Origin: Microbispora catharanthi
GTDB lineage: Bacteria > Actinomycetota > Actinomycetes > Streptosporangiales > Streptosporangiaceae
Assembly (NCBI RefSeq): GCF_006334915.2
Contig: NZ_VDMA02000009.1
Location: forward strand, 242,894 to 306,893
Length of the DNA: 64,000 bases
Direction of reading: 5' to 3'
In this document: piece by piece, positions 63,598 through 64,000 of the stretch
How positions within the stretch are numbered: position 1 is the first letter of the stretch
How the letters are laid out: each line of letters opens with the position of its first letter
Made by a program: the position numbers and the translations under genes
The notes under the pieces: model-generated
The model's input: only the letters and a program-made list of their open reading frames with translations
What the model was told of the DNA's origin: nothing
Database searches by the model: none

Positions 63598-64000
63598 GTG
63601 GCAGGCGGCGGCTGGAACAACGAGGCCTATCCGCCGGTGGACGACGCCCACCGGCAGTACGGCGGCACGAACCCGGTCCCGACGCCGGCGCCGATGGAGC
63701 AGAGCTCACTGGTGCGGCCGTACGCCGTCACCGGCGGGCGTACGGCGCCGCGGCTCCAGCTCGCCATGGAGGCACTCGTGTCCTCCGCCACGGTGATGCA
63801 CCAGGACCTTTCCACGCTCACCCCGGAACGCCAGGCGATCAGCACGCTGTGCCGTCAGGTGCGGTCGGTGGCGGAGGTGTCGGCGTTGCTGCGGATTCCG
63901 CTGGGTGTGGTTCGCGTGGTGATCGCGGACATGGCGGCGGAGGGGCTGGTGCATGTGCATCAGCCGCAGTTGGAGGCCGGTAAGCCGGATCTGAACTTGC
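63598..64000 (+). CDS. cvnC: DUF742 protein CvnC (second copy, cut by window end)
   Basis: A partial gene of 134 codons at the window edge. GTG 63598 follows AGGAGG. An N-terminal extension (AGGGWNNEAYPPVDDAHRQY) not found in the first copy precedes the DUF742 core SSLVRPYAVTGGRTAPRLQL and SVAEVSALLRIPLGVVRVVI. The last 150 bases again use G/T-ending codons, unlike the start of the gene. A cvnD should follow just outside the window. Confidence 0.93.
   Translation, partial: MAGGGWNNEAYPPVDDAHRQYGGTNPVPTPAPMEQSSLVRPYAVTGGRTAPRLQLAMEALVSSATVMHQDLSTLTPERQAISTLCRQVRSVAEVSALLRIPLGVVRVVIADMAAEGLVHVHQPQLEAGKPDLNL

Overview
The window is 64 kb of very GC-rich DNA with a strong preference for G or C at third codon positions. 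Its gene content is that of a filamentous actinomycete: two tandem conservons, a SARP regulator, GlnR-type boxes beside amt-glnK-glnD, DUF3352 and DUF3618 proteins, and a Mycobacterium-like cysO-cysM pair. The overall style suggests Streptosporangiales, but this is inference and no rRNA is present to test it. Most of the window is core chromosome, with a few accessory islands.

Layout. (1) 0.25-9.1 kb: cysteine synthesis by sulfur carrier (cysO, cysM), a DUF3352 protein, a double-hotdog thioesterase, the murI / metallo-hydrolase / rph / rdgB housekeeping group, and a membrane-bound molybdopterin oxidoreductase. (2) 9.2-17.5 kb: a lone protein with a papain-fold glutamine-deamidase-like C-terminus, a MacB/FtsX-type ABC exporter with its own two-component system, and a Pro/Ala-rich single-pass protein. 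(3) 17.7-19.3 kb: an accessory patch made of a broken phytase-like esterase gene, a small ribbon-helix-helix ORF, a tRNA-like gene with a UAG anticodon lying inside the 3' part of an HNH endonuclease ORF, and the HNH gene itself. (4) 19.4-27.6 kb: peroxiredoxin, DUF3618 protein, PLP-dependent amino-acid deaminase, DUF6286/AmaP envelope pair, a GT-C-like membrane protein, and a gcvT-gcvH-sdaA operon under a tandem glycine riboswitch. (5) 27.7-34.9 kb: a SARP regulator, then a four-gene operon for gamma-glutamyl-amine (polyamine/GABA type) breakdown with a divergent FadR-type regulator, then an unknown membrane protein. (6) 35-44 kb: a membrane-anchored helix-turn-helix-like protein divergent from a small secreted four-cysteine protein, a DUF3592 protein, a Ser/Thr kinase with a WD40-like sensor, a degenerate AbiEii-like protein and an ABC exporter. 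(7) 44-50 kb: an SDR, histidine breakdown (hutF, hutI), a group-2 sigma factor, and an NmrA/MarR divergent pair with matched operator-like sites. (8) 50.3-54.5 kb: nitrogen control (amt, glnK, glnD). (9) 54.6-64 kb: one complete conservon (cvnABCD) followed by a second (cvnABC, cut by the window end).

Functionally, much of the window concerns nitrogen and amino acids: ammonium uptake and PII control, glycine cleavage to serine to pyruvate, histidine breakdown, gamma-glutamylated amine breakdown and cysteine synthesis. The most unusual items are the HNH / in-frame tRNA / ribbon-helix-helix composite, the orphan deamidase-like toxin-domain protein, the CysO with extra residues after its diglycine, shared short motifs in the long tails of both conservon kinases, and the patchwork codon usage of the second conservon.
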